Shown: positions 15,686-25,083, counted from the first letter of the stretch. The stretch is DNA of 55,423 nt from an uncultured Ruminococcus sp. (GCA_946494335.1 CAMMBV010000021.1:1-55423), one strand, 5' to 3'. Notes: generated from the sequence alone by a model not told the origin. Numbers and translations: made by a program.

Positions 15686-16683
15686 AAAATCTGAAAAAAC
15701 GGGCGGCGGCGCCGGTTATCCTTCTGTCTTTGGGGCTTTGGTCCCTGTCTGTAGACGGCGAAACGGTTTCAGAGACAATAACGGAGACCACAAAGACAGA
15801 GACATATTGGGAAGAAGAGTTCAGCGGAACCCGGGAGGAGACAGAAAAATGGAAAGCCGGGAAAGAGAAAGAAAAAGAGGAGAAAGAAAGGGCGCAGGAG
15901 GGAAATAAGCAAAATGAGCAGCAGGAAACAATAGTAATAACAGAGACAGTGACAGAAGAACCGCAGACAGAGCTGATCATAGAAGAGGAAGCAGTTTTGG
16001 AAGAACAGGAAAGGGAGGAGGAAGAAGTCTTCCGGCAGTCTGTGGCCGAACCTGCGGACGTTTCAGCCGCTGAGACAGAGGAGACGGCGGATGAAACTTT
16101 GCCGGAAATCCGGATCGAAAATGTTGCTCCTTTTACCGCGGCCCGTGTATCGGTGAAGCCAAAGATTATTATTTCAGATGATGCCATAAATGAGTCGGCG
16201 GTCAAAATCATGCTTAAGAGAAACGAAGAAGAAAAAAACAATGTACCGGCAGATTTAAAACGGACGGGAACAGGGCTGATATACGAAATGGAAGCCGTTG
16301 AGGAAGACGGAAAATATCTGCTCCAGGTTGAGGCTGTGGATGAGGCTGGCAACCGTTCCGTTTTAAAACGTATTTTTACAGTCAATAAAAGCGGCACCCG
16401 TTTTATATATGATGAAAAAAGGTACGTGGAAGAGGAAGAAGTATATTCTCCACGGATTCGCGTTGAAAATTGTGATGTGGTGCGAATCCTTTCCTGCATG
16501 GTGAATGGGAAAGAAGCAAAATACAGCTGGGAAGGAGACGAAATCGTAATTGAAAGCAAATGCATTGGGACCGGCCGCAGCGTCATAACCATTGAGACGA
16601 AAGACAGCGCGGGCAACTTATCCTCCATGAAGCCCTGGGAAATTATCCGGATAGACAGAAGGGAAATAAACGGAATTCTTTGA
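15682..16683 (+). CDS. Secreted glutamate-rich protein with bacterial Ig-like C-terminal part
   Basis: This 333-residue protein starts at a GTG overlapping the kinase stop, with GGAGG 10 bases upstream. Residues 1-26 are a signal peptide (KKRAAAPVILLSLGLWSLSV). Residues 27-150 are low-complexity Glu/Thr repeats, probably an extended linker. Residues 155-333 contain two beta-sandwich-like units with the motifs EAVDEAGNRSV and ETKDSAGNLSS, the end pattern of bacterial Ig-like folds. It is probably exported and may be read by, or be a substrate of, the neighbouring kinase or amidase. The precise role is unknown. Confidence 0.75.
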   Translation: MKNLKKRAAAPVILLSLGLWSLSVDGETVSETITETTKTETYWEEEFSGTREETEKWKAGKEKEKEEKERAQEGNKQNEQQETIVITETVTEEPQTELIIEEEAVLEEQEREEEEVFRQSVAEPADVSAAETEETADETLPEIRIENVAPFTAARVSVKPKIIISDDAINESAVKIMLKRNEEEKNNVPADLKRTGTGLIYEMEAVEEDGKYLLQVEAVDEAGNRSVLKRIFTVNKSGTRFIYDEKRYVEEEEVYSPRIRVENCDVVRILSCMVNGKEAKYSWEGDEIVIESKCIGTGRSVITIETKDSAGNLSSMKPWEIIRIDRREINGIL

Positions 16684-16707
16684 TTATTCAGTGAAGTATG
16701 GTATAAT
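16680..16707 (+). promoter_or_regulatory. Promoter of the amidase gene
   Basis: TTGATT (16680-16685) and TATAAT (16702-16707) are spaced by 16 bases. The -35 overlaps the stop region of the preceding gene, so the amidase has its own start in addition to read-through. Confidence 0.7.
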
Positions 16708-16734
16708 CTTCACAAATGGGAAAAGAGGTGGCAT

Positions 16735-18681
16735 ATGAAAAAAAGCATTTTGGGAAAAGGAATTCTATTATTTTTAATTTTCTGTATGGTTTCTGCCAAC
16801 ATGGTCTGGGCTTTTCCGGAAGAGAGTCTTTTGACGGGCGCAGATGAGCAGACGGTACAGGATACAGATGAAACTTCTGAAGATCCGGGAGAAATTGAAA
16901 GGGAAGACGTGCCGGATGTGCCGGCTGCAGATGAACAGGACGGCGATGATTCCGGCCTTTTGGACAGCAGTGAATCAGAGGAACCAGGTATGGAAGAGGA
17001 CCTGACGCAGGATTTGACTGAAACGAATGAAGCGCTGGAAGAAGAACCGGAAGAGAAGATGCAGAAACTTCCGCAAAGCGGACAGGCCATAAGCAGAGCG
17101 GCTGGTTGGGAAGAGACGGAAGAAGGACTTAAATACCGGGGTTCAGACGGTTCCTATCTGAATAGCACCACAGAAAAAATAGGGAAGTACCGTTTCATGT
17201 TTGATGAGCGTGGGGTTGTGAAAACCGGCTGGCAGAATATAAACGGACAGACCTATTATCTGAAAAAGACAGGGCAGCCTGGTGTCAAAGGCGCCATGCT
17301 CCTTGGCTGGCAGAGTATAAACAGTCAGACTTACTACTTCAAACAGAGCGGTACCAGTGCGGGAGTGATGTTTGAAGGTCTGCAGAGCATCAGCGGCAGA
17401 AAATATTATTTTAATCCTGAGGGCGCTGCCGGAGAGAAGGGACGGATGCTGACGGGATGGCAGACCATAGACGGACAGACTTATTATATGAAGAAAACCG
17501 GTGAAAAGGGTGTGAAAGGAAAAGCTTTAATTGGCTGGCAGAGCATAAGCGGGCAGACCTATTATTTCAAACGAAGCGGAACTAAATCTGCGGTGATGTT
17601 TGAAGGTCTGCAGAGCATAAGCGGCAGAAAATTTTATTTCAGTCCAACGGGAGAAGCCGGAGAAAAAGGGCGGATGCTGACGGGATGGCAGACCATTAAC
17701 AATCATACCTACTATATGAAAAAGACCGGCGAAAAAGGTGTGAAAGGAAAGGCATTAATTGGCTGGCAGAGTATTGGGGGACAGACCTGCTATTTCCTGT
17801 CCAGCGGTTCCGGAATGGGGCGGATGCTGACCGGTTTTCAGAAAATCGGCGGCAGGACCTTTTTCTTTAAAAGAACCGGCGATTATGGAATTAAAGGCCG
17901 TATGCTCCTTGGCTGGCAGAGTATTGACGGAGAAAAATATTATTTTAAACAAACGGGAACGGCAGGTCTGAAGGGAGCGATGTTTACCGGGTGGCAGAAC
18001 ATCAGCGGAAAACAGTATTATTTTGATCCGGACGGCGTTTATGTTCCGGGGAAGAAGAAAATAACAGTGGCTGTTGACGCAGGTCATCAGCTCCACGGAA
18101 ACAGCAGTCTGGAGCCTATCGGTCCGGGGGCTTCCGAAAAGAAGCCGAAAGTATCCTCCGGTACATACGGTCAGTGGTCCGGTCTCAACGAATATGAACT
18201 GAATCTGACCGTGGCGAAAAAACTTGAGAAAGAGCTGGAAAAAAGAGGGTACGAAGTGTATATGATCCGCACGGTTCATAACGTGGACATCAGCAATTCA
18301 CAGCGGGCGAAAAATGCGGCCAATGCCGGAGCGGATATACTGATTCGTATTCATGCCAACAGCGACAGCAGCAGTTCTGTTTCCGGTGCGCTGACAATTG
18401 CACCTACCAATTCAAATCCGTATATGACAAAGACGAACATCAGCAAATCCAGACTCCTTTCCCAGAAAGTACTGGATGCGTTCTGTAAAGCCACGGGGGC
18501 GAAAAAGAGAAGTATCTGGCATACGGATACCATGAGTGGAATCAACTGGAGTACCATACCTGTCACCATTGTGGAGATGGGATTTATGAGCAACCGCCAG
18601 GACGACCTGAATATGGCCAGTGATTCTTATCAGAATAAGATGGTCAAGGGGATGGCTGACGGCATTGATGATTATTTCTAA
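16735..18681 (+). CDS. N-acetylmuramoyl-L-alanine amidase with cell-wall-binding repeats
   Basis: The 648-residue secreted enzyme hydrolyses the amide bond between MurNAc and the stem peptide. Residues 1-26 form a signal peptide (cut after VWA), followed by an acidic linker. About ten cell-wall/choline-binding type repeats follow at about 140-435 (pattern GWQxIxGxxYYF). The C-terminal Amidase_3 domain (about 440-648) has zinc ligands in VDAGHQ, the Glu of NEYELN and the His of RIHANS, plus the catalytic Glu in VEMGFMSN. AGAGGTGG precedes the ATG. Placement beside a kinase and secreted proteins suggests envelope remodelling. Some repeats are nearly identical at the DNA level (see repeat entry). 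Confidence 0.93.
   Translation: MKKSILGKGILLFLIFCMVSANMVWAFPEESLLTGADEQTVQDTDETSEDPGEIEREDVPDVPAADEQDGDDSGLLDSSESEEPGMEEDLTQDLTETNEALEEEPEEKMQKLPQSGQAISRAAGWEETEEGLKYRGSDGSYLNSTTEKIGKYRFMFDERGVVKTGWQNINGQTYYLKKTGQPGVKGAMLLGWQSINSQTYYFKQSGTSAGVMFEGLQSISGRKYYFNPEGAAGEKGRMLTGWQTIDGQTYYMKKTGEKGVKGKALIGWQSISGQTYYFKRSGTKSAVMFEGLQSISGRKFYFSPTGEAGEKGRMLTGWQTINNHTYYMKKTGEKGVKGKALIGWQSIGGQTCYFLSSGSGMGRMLTGFQKIGGRTFFFKRTGDYGIKGRMLLGWQSIDGEKYYFKQTGTAGLKGAMFTGWQNISGKQYYFDPDGVYVPGKKKITVAVDAGHQLHGNSSLEPIGPGASEKKPKVSSGTYGQWSGLNEYELNLTVAKKLEKELEKRGYEVYMIRTVHNVDISNSQRAKNAANAGADILIRIHANSDSSSSVSGALTIAPTNSNPYMTKTNISKSRLLSQKVLDAFCKATGAKKRSIWHTDTMSGINWSTIPVTIVEMGFMSNRQDDLNMASDSYQNKMVKGMADGIDDYF
17443..17900 (+). 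repeat. Long-period repeats inside the amidase wall-binding region
   Basis: The block beginning CGGATGCTGACGGGATGG recurs at 17443 and 17671, a 228-base (76-residue) period, with a diverged third copy at about 17819. The DNA similarity points to recent unequal crossing-over, so copy number probably varies between strains. Confidence 0.7.
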
Positions 18682-18699
18682 GCAAAGGAAGACAGACAT

Positions 18700-20265
18700 A
18701 TGTCACAGATAATATTATTTGATCTGGACGGCACACTGACAGATTCAGCGGAGGGCATTACCAAAAGTGTTCAGTATGCTCTGCAGCATTTTGGCGTGGA
18801 TGAACCAGATCTGGAAAAACTGAAATGTTTCGTGGGGCCGCCCTTAAAGGAACAGTTTATGAAATACTGCCATATGCCCCAGCGGCAGGCAGAGACGGCG
18901 GTAGCTGTATACCGGGAACGTTATGCCAAAACAGGAATTTATGAAAATCAGCTCTATGAAGGAATTCCGGAGCTTTTGGACATGCTGAAAAAAGAAAAAA
19001 AGATACTCTGTGTAGCTTCATCAAAACCGGAGATATATGTCCGGCGGATTCTGGAATATTTTCAGATTGATCAGTATTTTGATGAAATTGTGGGAGCCAA
19101 TATGGACGGCACCCGGACGCAGAAAGAGGATGTAATTGAGGAAGCTCTGCTCAGGCTCCATGCATCGGACAGCCGGGAAGATGTTCTGATGGTGGGAGAC
19201 CGCTCTCATGATGTGGAAGGTGCATTAAAATGCGGTATCCAGTGTATTGGAGCAGCCTATGGATATGGAGGCGCTTCGGAGCTGGCCAAAGCCGGCGCCA
19301 TTTATATTGCCAATTCCGTGGAGGAGCTTAAAGTGCTGTCTGACCGGTACCGGTCCGGTCAGGATGCACAGGAGCAGGAAAAGGAGGAGACAAAAGAGTC
19401 TCCTGTACAGATGAAGACCAGTCCGCTGAAGAAGATCTGGCGGGTGCTGTATCCGATAGGGATTCATTATGGGATATCCTTTGTTGTAACGCAGGCGGCG
19501 GCCATAATTTTGTTCAGCTGGTACACGATGCAGCAGGGCGGAATGGATTTTGAAGCAGTCAATGATCTCATCATGGAGAAGGCAGTGCTGATAACGGGAA
19601 TTTCCAACGTGCTGGCATTGATTCCTCTGGGCCTTTTCTATAAATGGGATACCCGGCTGAGGAAAAAGCGTCTTTTGGGGGAACCAAAGCTTAACCGTGT
19701 TCTGAAGAAAAAGGGAGTTTATTTTATGACGGTTGTCTTTGCCATTACGGCCAGTCATGTTTTAAATGAACTGATAACTTACAGCGGTCTGGACAAGCTG
19801 TTTCCCGGATACTCCCAGCTGGAAGAGGCGGCGTTCAGCAACCAGAGTATTTTTCTTATGATTCTTGTGGTGGGAGTGGCGGCTCCTGTGGTGGAAGAAG
19901 TTCTGTTTCGGGGACTTATCCTCAAAAGAATCCAGGACTATCTGGGAAGTGTCTGGGCGGTGGTTCTTTCGGCTTTGATATTTGGGATTTACCATGGAAA
20001 TGTAGTGCAGTTTGTCTATGCAGGACTTCTGGGGCTGGCTTTTGGCGTTATCATGTGCCGGACAAATTCCCTGAGAGTGGCCATTACGGCCCATATGGCC
20101 GCCAATCTGTGGTCTGTTCTGGGCAGCGCTCTGACGCAGATACTGCTGATGAAAAATGAAGCTGCCTACTACGCAATGCTGGGATGCTTTGTAGTTCTGG
20201 CTCTTATGAGCGGCGTCTATATTATGACAGGGAAAAAGATAAGTGTTGATGAGAGGAGAGAATAG
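18700..20265 (+). CDS. HAD phosphatase fused to a CPBP intramembrane protease
   Basis: In this 521-residue fusion, residues 1-215 are a phosphoglycolate-phosphatase-like HAD hydrolase: DLDGTLTDS with nucleophile Asp8, ASSKPE, and GDRSHDV. After a charged linker (about 222-240), the C-terminal half has several membrane helices and the CPBP (Abi/Rce1) motifs E399-E400-x3-R404 in EEVLFRG, His432 in IYHGN and His465 in AHMAAN. CPBP proteins are membrane-embedded proteases or bacteriocin immunity-type proteins. The two halves are in one frame without any internal start. AAAGGAAG precedes the ATG. It follows the amidase by 18 bases and precedes the zinc-ribbon gene by 2 bases. Confidence 0.88.
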   Translation: MSQIILFDLDGTLTDSAEGITKSVQYALQHFGVDEPDLEKLKCFVGPPLKEQFMKYCHMPQRQAETAVAVYRERYAKTGIYENQLYEGIPELLDMLKKEKKILCVASSKPEIYVRRILEYFQIDQYFDEIVGANMDGTRTQKEDVIEEALLRLHASDSREDVLMVGDRSHDVEGALKCGIQCIGAAYGYGGASELAKAGAIYIANSVEELKVLSDRYRSGQDAQEQEKEETKESPVQMKTSPLKKIWRVLYPIGIHYGISFVVTQAAAIILFSWYTMQQGGMDFEAVNDLIMEKAVLITGISNVLALIPLGLFYKWDTRLRKKRLLGEPKLNRVLKKKGVYFMTVVFAITASHVLNELITYSGLDKLFPGYSQLEEAAFSNQSIFLMILVVGVAAPVVEEVLFRGLILKRIQDYLGSVWAVVLSALIFGIYHGNVVQFVYAGLLGLAFGVIMCRTNSLRVAITAHMAANLWSVLGSALTQILLMKNEAAYYAMLGCFVVLALMSGVYIMTGKKISVDERRE

Positions 20266-20267
20266 TC

Positions 20268-21140
20268 ATGTATTGTGAAAAGTGTGGTGCACAGCTGGGA
20301 CCGGAAGATGTTTACTGCCCTGAATGCGGTACGAAGGCAGAGGATGACGCTACAGTAAGGATGGGGAATAATTCCGGTCAGCCCCGCAGAGAATATGTGC
20401 AGGAGAAACAGAACCGGCAGCAGTCCGGTGCAGCTTCCTGGCAGAATCAGCAGAACCGGCAGGAAAACCGGCGGCCGGAAAACGGGTATCGGCCGGATGA
20501 ACGATTCTATCAGGAGAAATACAGAGAATCGAGTCGTGATTCCGGAAATGATAAAAAAGACAAGATATTGTATGCTTTTTTGGGAGTCATTACAGTAGTT
20601 CTTGTGGTGGGTATCATCTGGGGTGTTAAGACTCTGGTTGACCTGAACAGTGAGGATGATGTTACGGTAGAAGCGGCAGATGCGCAGGCGGAAGAAACAA
20701 ATCCGGATCTGGAGAGTGAAACGGAGGATACGGTGACGGTGACGCCTACCCAGGCGCCGACAGAAGTCCCGGCCACAACGCCTGTTCCCACACCGGCGGT
20801 TACTGCGGTTCCAACGGCTGCACCAGTACCCACGCAGGTTCCGGCGGCGTCCTCTTCCAGCGGTGATTATGTGATTGCTGACAGCGCAACCCGCCAGCTG
20901 AGCAATGCGGATCTGGCAGGCTTGAGTCAGTGGGAACTTCGAGTGGCAAGAAATGAGATTTATGCAAGGCATGGACGGATGTTTGAGGATGATGCGCTGG
21001 ATTCTTATTTCAGAGGAAAAAGCTGGTATGTGCCCAGTATTCCGGCTGCCAGCTTTGATGATAATCAGCTGCTGACAAAGACAGAGCTTCGAAATGCAAA
21101 ATTGATATCTGATTACGAAGCGGCTATGGGTTATTATTAA
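20268..21140 (+). CDS. Zinc-ribbon membrane protein with C-terminal YARHG domain
   Basis: This 290-residue protein opens with a zinc ribbon (MYCEKCGAQLGPEDVYCPEC, four Cys). A Gln/Arg-rich linker follows, then one membrane helix at about 103-123 (ILYAFLGVITVVLVVGIIWG), a Thr/Pro-rich spacer and a C-terminal YARHG domain (PF13308) at about 215-285, with the signature RNEIYARHGR. YARHG domains are extracellular and of unknown function, often linked to wall or peptidase proteins. Only 2 bases separate it from the HAD-CPBP gene. It is probably membrane-anchored with the ribbon inside and YARHG outside. Confidence 0.88.
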   Translation: MYCEKCGAQLGPEDVYCPECGTKAEDDATVRMGNNSGQPRREYVQEKQNRQQSGAASWQNQQNRQENRRPENGYRPDERFYQEKYRESSRDSGNDKKDKILYAFLGVITVVLVVGIIWGVKTLVDLNSEDDVTVEAADAQAEETNPDLESETEDTVTVTPTQAPTEVPATTPVPTPAVTAVPTAAPVPTQVPAASSSSGDYVIADSATRQLSNADLAGLSQWELRVARNEIYARHGRMFEDDALDSYFRGKSWYVPSIPAASFDDNQLLTKTELRNAKLISDYEAAMGYY

Positions 21141-21154
21141 CGGAGGAACAGGGA

Positions 21155-23047
21155 ATGTATTGCAGACATTGCGGTGCGTACAATGACGAGAGCAGCCGTT
21201 ACTGCGAAAACTGCGGCAGTGCTCTGTATGCAGCTCCACAGTTTCCGCAGGAAGACAACAATCCGAAAAACAGGAAACGAAAAATTATATGGGCGGTGAT
21301 CATTGCAGCGATGGCAGTTCTCCTTGCGGTGATTGCCGTTGTTGTCTGGAAAAATGTGACGCAGCAGGAGCAGTATACGGAACAGATGTCATTGGGAGAA
21401 AAATATCTTGCACAGATGAATTATGAAGATGCTGAGATTTGTTTTAGGGAGGCGATTGAGATTAATCCGCGCCAGGCGCAGCCATATCTTCAGCTGTCAA
21501 CCGTTCTGACGGAGACGAAACGGTATGAGGAGGCACAGGAAGTACTTACCCAGGCGCTGGAAACAATTCCGGCAAAAGAGACAGCCAGGACAGAAGCGAT
21601 AAAACGCCGGCTGTCAGAGGTGGAGAAGCTGATAGAGGAGTCTGAGGCAGAAGAGGAGGAAAGTAAAGATGCGCTTTCCATTGCCATGGATGTGCTGGGA
21701 TATCCTTATCTGTCCGACAATTCTTATGTGATACAGTTCATCCATGAGGATAATAACGTCAAAATGAGCTGTATAGAGGATGAAGGCATCTTAAGCGCAG
21801 ATCTGTATGATTATGATCAGGACGGGCAGGATGAAATCCTGGCTATTGTGCTTTCCAGTCAGGATACGCAGCTGTTATCCCAGGTGTTTGTGCTGAATAT
21901 GCTGGAACAGGAAGAAAGCGGCGAATGGAAACTGTCCGCACAGCTGACGGTCAGCGGAGAGTACCAAGCTCTGGACGACATCAGTTGTCCGGCCCGCATG
22001 GAATTTTTCGCCAAATCTTATGATGACCATATGGGCATTTTTATGGAGGCCACAGGCATAGCCAGTCATCTGGCGGACGGCGCTTCCTGGGAGCTTTTCC
22101 AGGCGGTATATCAAAACGGGACCTTCCGTCAGGAAGGAGAAGGGATCGCTATGGCAGGTTCCGATGATATTGCCGATGCATGTTTTCAAATGGATGATAC
22201 CTATGATACACATGGATATGAGGAAGGCAGAGAGACAATCCTAAGATTTACCGGCAATGTCCGGGCGCTGGGATTTGATCCGGACCGGCTGGGCTGGGAT
22301 GCGCCGCTGACGGAACAGGATGACAGTCTGCGAAGTCTGGTGCGGCTTCAAAAGAGTACACAGGTGACTTCTTCTGAGGCCTTCGAATGGATAAACGGCG
22401 GAGGAGCACAGCCCTTCGGAGAGATTAACGTGGTCATTACAGATTTTACAAAAACCCGGGAGGCACAGGAAACTTCAGCAGAAGGAAGTTACCAGGCGGA
22501 GATTATGACTTATCAGGGAAATGAAGATATTCAGTATCCCCGGTTTTCGCCTTCCTCACCGACGGTAGATCAGTGGAACGCACACTTTGAGGAGATGGCA
22601 GCCACGGTTCAAAGCACCCAGGATGATATGCTGGCGGACGGAATAACCAATGCTTGGGCAAAGCAGGAGGCCCAGATTATGTATCAGGAAGGGTCTTTGG
22701 TTTCCATTCGCTTTCTCAGTGATGAATTTTACGGAGGAGCTCATGGGATGACCCGGGAGTTTGGTGAGACCATAGATTTAAACAGCGATCATACCTATAC
22801 ACTGGAAGAGCTGCTGAATACGGATACGGCGACGGCACAGCAGATGGTGAACGATGGATTTAATCAGCTGATTGCAGCAAATCCGGATGAATTTTTCGGA
22901 GACGCGGTCAGTGATGTTTCCCCTGATTTTCAGGAGGTAGGGTATTACAAAACGCCGGAAGGAATCAAAGTGATAAGCACTTTGTACTGGCTGGCGCCCT
23001 ATGCCGCCGGAACGCATGAGATCCTGCTGCAGCCTGTGGGAACGTAA
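21155..23047 (+). CDS. Zinc-ribbon/TPR membrane protein with DUF3298 domain
   Basis: This 630-residue protein has an N-terminal zinc ribbon (CRHCGAYNDESSRYCENCGS), a membrane helix at about 45-64 and a TPR pair at about 75-140 (AEICFREAIEINPRQAQPYL). A long beta-rich extracellular region follows, ending in a DUF3298/PdaC-like domain (YGGAHGMTREFGETIDLNSD). Its layout parallels the preceding gene (ribbon in, sensor domain out), and it follows at 14 bases with a GGAGGAACAGGG ribosome site. It is likely a surface sensor or scaffold; enzymatic activity is not evident. Confidence 0.85.
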   Translation: MYCRHCGAYNDESSRYCENCGSALYAAPQFPQEDNNPKNRKRKIIWAVIIAAMAVLLAVIAVVVWKNVTQQEQYTEQMSLGEKYLAQMNYEDAEICFREAIEINPRQAQPYLQLSTVLTETKRYEEAQEVLTQALETIPAKETARTEAIKRRLSEVEKLIEESEAEEEESKDALSIAMDVLGYPYLSDNSYVIQFIHEDNNVKMSCIEDEGILSADLYDYDQDGQDEILAIVLSSQDTQLLSQVFVLNMLEQEESGEWKLSAQLTVSGEYQALDDISCPARMEFFAKSYDDHMGIFMEATGIASHLADGASWELFQAVYQNGTFRQEGEGIAMAGSDDIADACFQMDDTYDTHGYEEGRETILRFTGNVRALGFDPDRLGWDAPLTEQDDSLRSLVRLQKSTQVTSSEAFEWINGGGAQPFGEINVVITDFTKTREAQETSAEGSYQAEIMTYQGNEDIQYPRFSPSSPTVDQWNAHFEEMAATVQSTQDDMLADGITNAWAKQEAQIMYQEGSLVSIRFLSDEFYGGAHGMTREFGETIDLNSDHTYTLEELLNTDTATAQQMVNDGFNQLIAANPDEFFGDAVSDVSPDFQEVGYYKTPEGIKVISTLYWLAPYAAGTHEILLQPVGT

Positions 23048-23085
23048 AAGATGTAAAAAGGTGCACGTAAAATTTGGAAAAATGC

Positions 23086-23114
23086 TTGAATCCGCCTTTT
23101 TCCCGTGCTATAAT
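23086..23114 (+). promoter_or_regulatory. rpsB promoter
   Basis: TTGAAT (23086-23091) and TATAAT (23109-23114) are 17 bases apart, with TGC before the -10 (extended -10). This is a strong promoter as expected for ribosomal protein genes. Confidence 0.85.
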
Positions 23115-23135
23115 CATAAAGTCGCGAAAAAACAC

Positions 23136-23194
23136 GCATGTGAGTAACCTGTATGGTGCCTGCATTCAGGTCACAGGGAAGCGTCGAAGCATGC
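23136..23194 (+). promoter_or_regulatory. Structured rpsB leader, candidate S2 autoregulation site
   Basis: In the 110-base leader, GCATG (23136-23140) can pair with CATGC (23190-23194), and inside it ACCTG (23147-23151) with CAGGT (23167-23171). The structure ends right before the ribosome site. Ribosomal protein genes are often controlled by such leaders; binding by S2 is inferred. Confidence 0.4.
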
Positions 23195-23224
23195 GGAGGA
23201 ACAAACCAAAAAGGAGATAAGAAC

Positions 23225-23977
23225 ATGAGCGTAATTTCAATGAAACAACTCTTGGAAGCAGGTGTACATTTCGGACATCAGACAAGAAGATGGAACCCGA
23301 AAATGGCCGAGTACATTTACACGGAAAGAAATGGTATTTATATCATCGACCTTCAGAAATCAGTAGGAATGGTTGACGATGCATATAAAGCAGTTTCTGA
23401 CATTGTTGCAGACGGCGGAAGCATTCTGTTTGTAGGAACAAAAAAACAGGCTCAGGATGCTATTAAAACGGAAGCGGAGCGCTGCGGTATGTTCTATGTC
23501 AATGAGAGATGGCTGGGCGGTATGCTGACCAACTTCAAAACAATCCAGAGCAGAATCCAGAGACTGAAAGAGATTGAAGCTATGGAAGAAGACGGAACAT
23601 TTGACGTGCTTCCGAAAAAAGAAGTCATCGAACTGAGAAAAGAAATGACCAAGCTGCAGAAAAACCTGGGCGGTATCAAAGAGATGAAAAAAATCCCGGA
23701 TGCCATCTTTATCGTAGACCCGAAAAAAGAAAGAATCTGCGTACAGGAAGCACATACTCTGGGAATCCCGCTGATCGGTATCTGTGATACAAACTGCGAT
23801 CCGGAAGAACTGGACTATGTAATCCCGGGCAATGACGATGCAATTCGTGCAGTAAAACTTATCGTTTCCAAAATGGCTGACGCTGTTATTGAAGCAAAAC
23901 AGGGAGAAGCTGAGGATGCCGTATATCCGGAAGAGGCAGTGGAAGAAACAGAAGAAGCTGCAGTAGAGGCAGAGTAA
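23225..23977 (+). CDS. rpsB: 30S ribosomal protein S2
   Basis: The 250-residue protein carries family signatures [35 protein letters not shown] and [13 protein letters not shown]2 binds 16S rRNA at the back of the small subunit and is needed for S1 or mRNA docking. ATG 23225 is chosen because AAAGGAGAT lies 8 bases upstream and it starts [10 protein letters not shown]; longer in-frame starts would run into the leader structure. The C-terminus is acidic, as in other Firmicutes. It is followed by tsf after 35 bases, the classic order. Confidence 0.97.
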   Translation: MSVISMKQLLEAGVHFGHQTRRWNPKMAEYIYTERNGIYIIDLQKSVGMVDDAYKAVSDIVADGGSILFVGTKKQAQDAIKTEAERCGMFYVNERWLGGMLTNFKTIQSRIQRLKEIEAMEEDGTFDVLPKKEVIELRKEMTKLQKNLGGIKEMKKIPDAIFIVDPKKERICVQEAHTLGIPLIGICDTNCDPEELDYVIPGNDDAIRAVKLIVSKMADAVIEAKQGEAEDAVYPEEAVEETEEAAVEAE

Positions 23978-24012
23978 TAATTCAAATTTCGTAATTCAGG
24001 AGGAAAATCATC

Positions 24013-24954
24013 ATGGCTATTACAGCAGCAATGGTTAAAGAATTAAGAGAAATCAGCGGCGCCGGAATGATGGACTGTAAGAAAGCCCTTACAGCTACAG
24101 ACGGCGATATGGACAAAGCAATGGAGTTCCTGAGAGAAAAGGGACTGGCAACAGCTCAGAAAAAAGCAGGCAGAATCGCAGCAGAGGGTATCGTTATGCT
24201 GAAAGTGTCTGATGATGAGAAGAAGGCTGTCGCAGTGGAAGTAAATGCAGAGACAGACTTTGTTGCTAAAAATGAAAAATTCCAGACATATGTGGCACAG
24301 GTGGCAGAGCAGGCACTTGAGACATCTGCAGCAGATATTGAAGCTTTCCTGGCAGAGCCCTGGAAATTTGATACCAATGAAACAGTATCTGAAGCCCTGG
24401 CTCATCAGATTGCAACTATCGGTGAAAACATGAACATCCGCCGTTTCGCTCAGGTAACAGAGGAGAACGGTATGATTGCCGCTTACACTCACATGGGCGG
24501 AAAAATCGGAGTTCTGGTTGACGTTGAAACAGATGTTGTCAACGATGCTGTAAAAGAGATGGCCAAAAATGTTGCCATGCAGGTAGCAGCTTTAAGACCT
24601 CAGTATACAAATCGTTCTGAGATCAGCGAAGAGTACATTGCTCATGAAAAAGAAATTCTGCTGGCCCAGATCAAGAATGATCCGAAAGAATCTCAGAAAC
24701 CGGAAAAGGTTATAGAGGGCATTGTAAACGGACGTATCAACAAAGAGCTGAAAGAAATCTGTCTGCTGGATCAGGTATACGTAAAAGCAGAGGATGGAAA
24801 ACAGTCCGTTTCCAAATATGTGGAAGAGGTTGCCAAAGCCAATGGCGCCAAGATCAATATCAAAGGCTTCGTTCGCTATGAGACTGGAGAAGGTATTGAG
24901 AAAAAAGAGGAGAATTTTGCAGAAGAAGTTGCAAAACAGATGGCTGGAAACTAA
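24013..24954 (+). CDS. tsf: Elongation factor Ts
   Basis: The 313-residue protein exchanges GDP for GTP on EF-Tu. It starts MAITAAMVKELREISGAGMM and carries DCKKAL and the EF-Tu-contacting motif ETDFVAKN, then the dimerisation region with QVAALRPQY and a C-terminal module. An AGGAGG precedes the ATG. Length agrees with family members of about 300 residues. Cotranscribed with rpsB and closed by a strong terminator. Confidence 0.97.
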   Translation: MAITAAMVKELREISGAGMMDCKKALTATDGDMDKAMEFLREKGLATAQKKAGRIAAEGIVMLKVSDDEKKAVAVEVNAETDFVAKNEKFQTYVAQVAEQALETSAADIEAFLAEPWKFDTNETVSEALAHQIATIGENMNIRRFAQVTEENGMIAAYTHMGGKIGVLVDVETDVVNDAVKEMAKNVAMQVAALRPQYTNRSEISEEYIAHEKEILLAQIKNDPKESQKPEKVIEGIVNGRINKELKEICLLDQVYVKAEDGKQSVSKYVEEVAKANGAKINIKGFVRYETGEGIEKKEENFAEEVAKQMAGN

Positions 24955-24990
24955 GCCGATCAAATATGCATTGATATCCTGAAAGGAAAA

Positions 24991-25032
24991 CCCTTATAAG
25001 TGATGAATATACGTCGCTTGTAAGGGTTTTTT
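24991..25032 (+). terminator. rpsB-tsf terminator
   Basis: CCCTTATAAG (24991-25000) pairs with CTTGTAAGGG (25017-25026), followed by six T. Confidence 0.9.
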
Positions 25033-25083
25033 ATAGTAGCAGAAAATGCAGGGCGGGCATAAAGTTTGGTTGATAGTACCTGC

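Noticed and set aside
14946-16628. Long minus-strand ORF of 560 residues opposite the kinase and Glu-rich protein genes
   Set aside because: It is Ser/Pro/Phe-rich antisense of Glu/Lys-rich coding DNA, has no motif, and spans two well-supported plus-strand genes.
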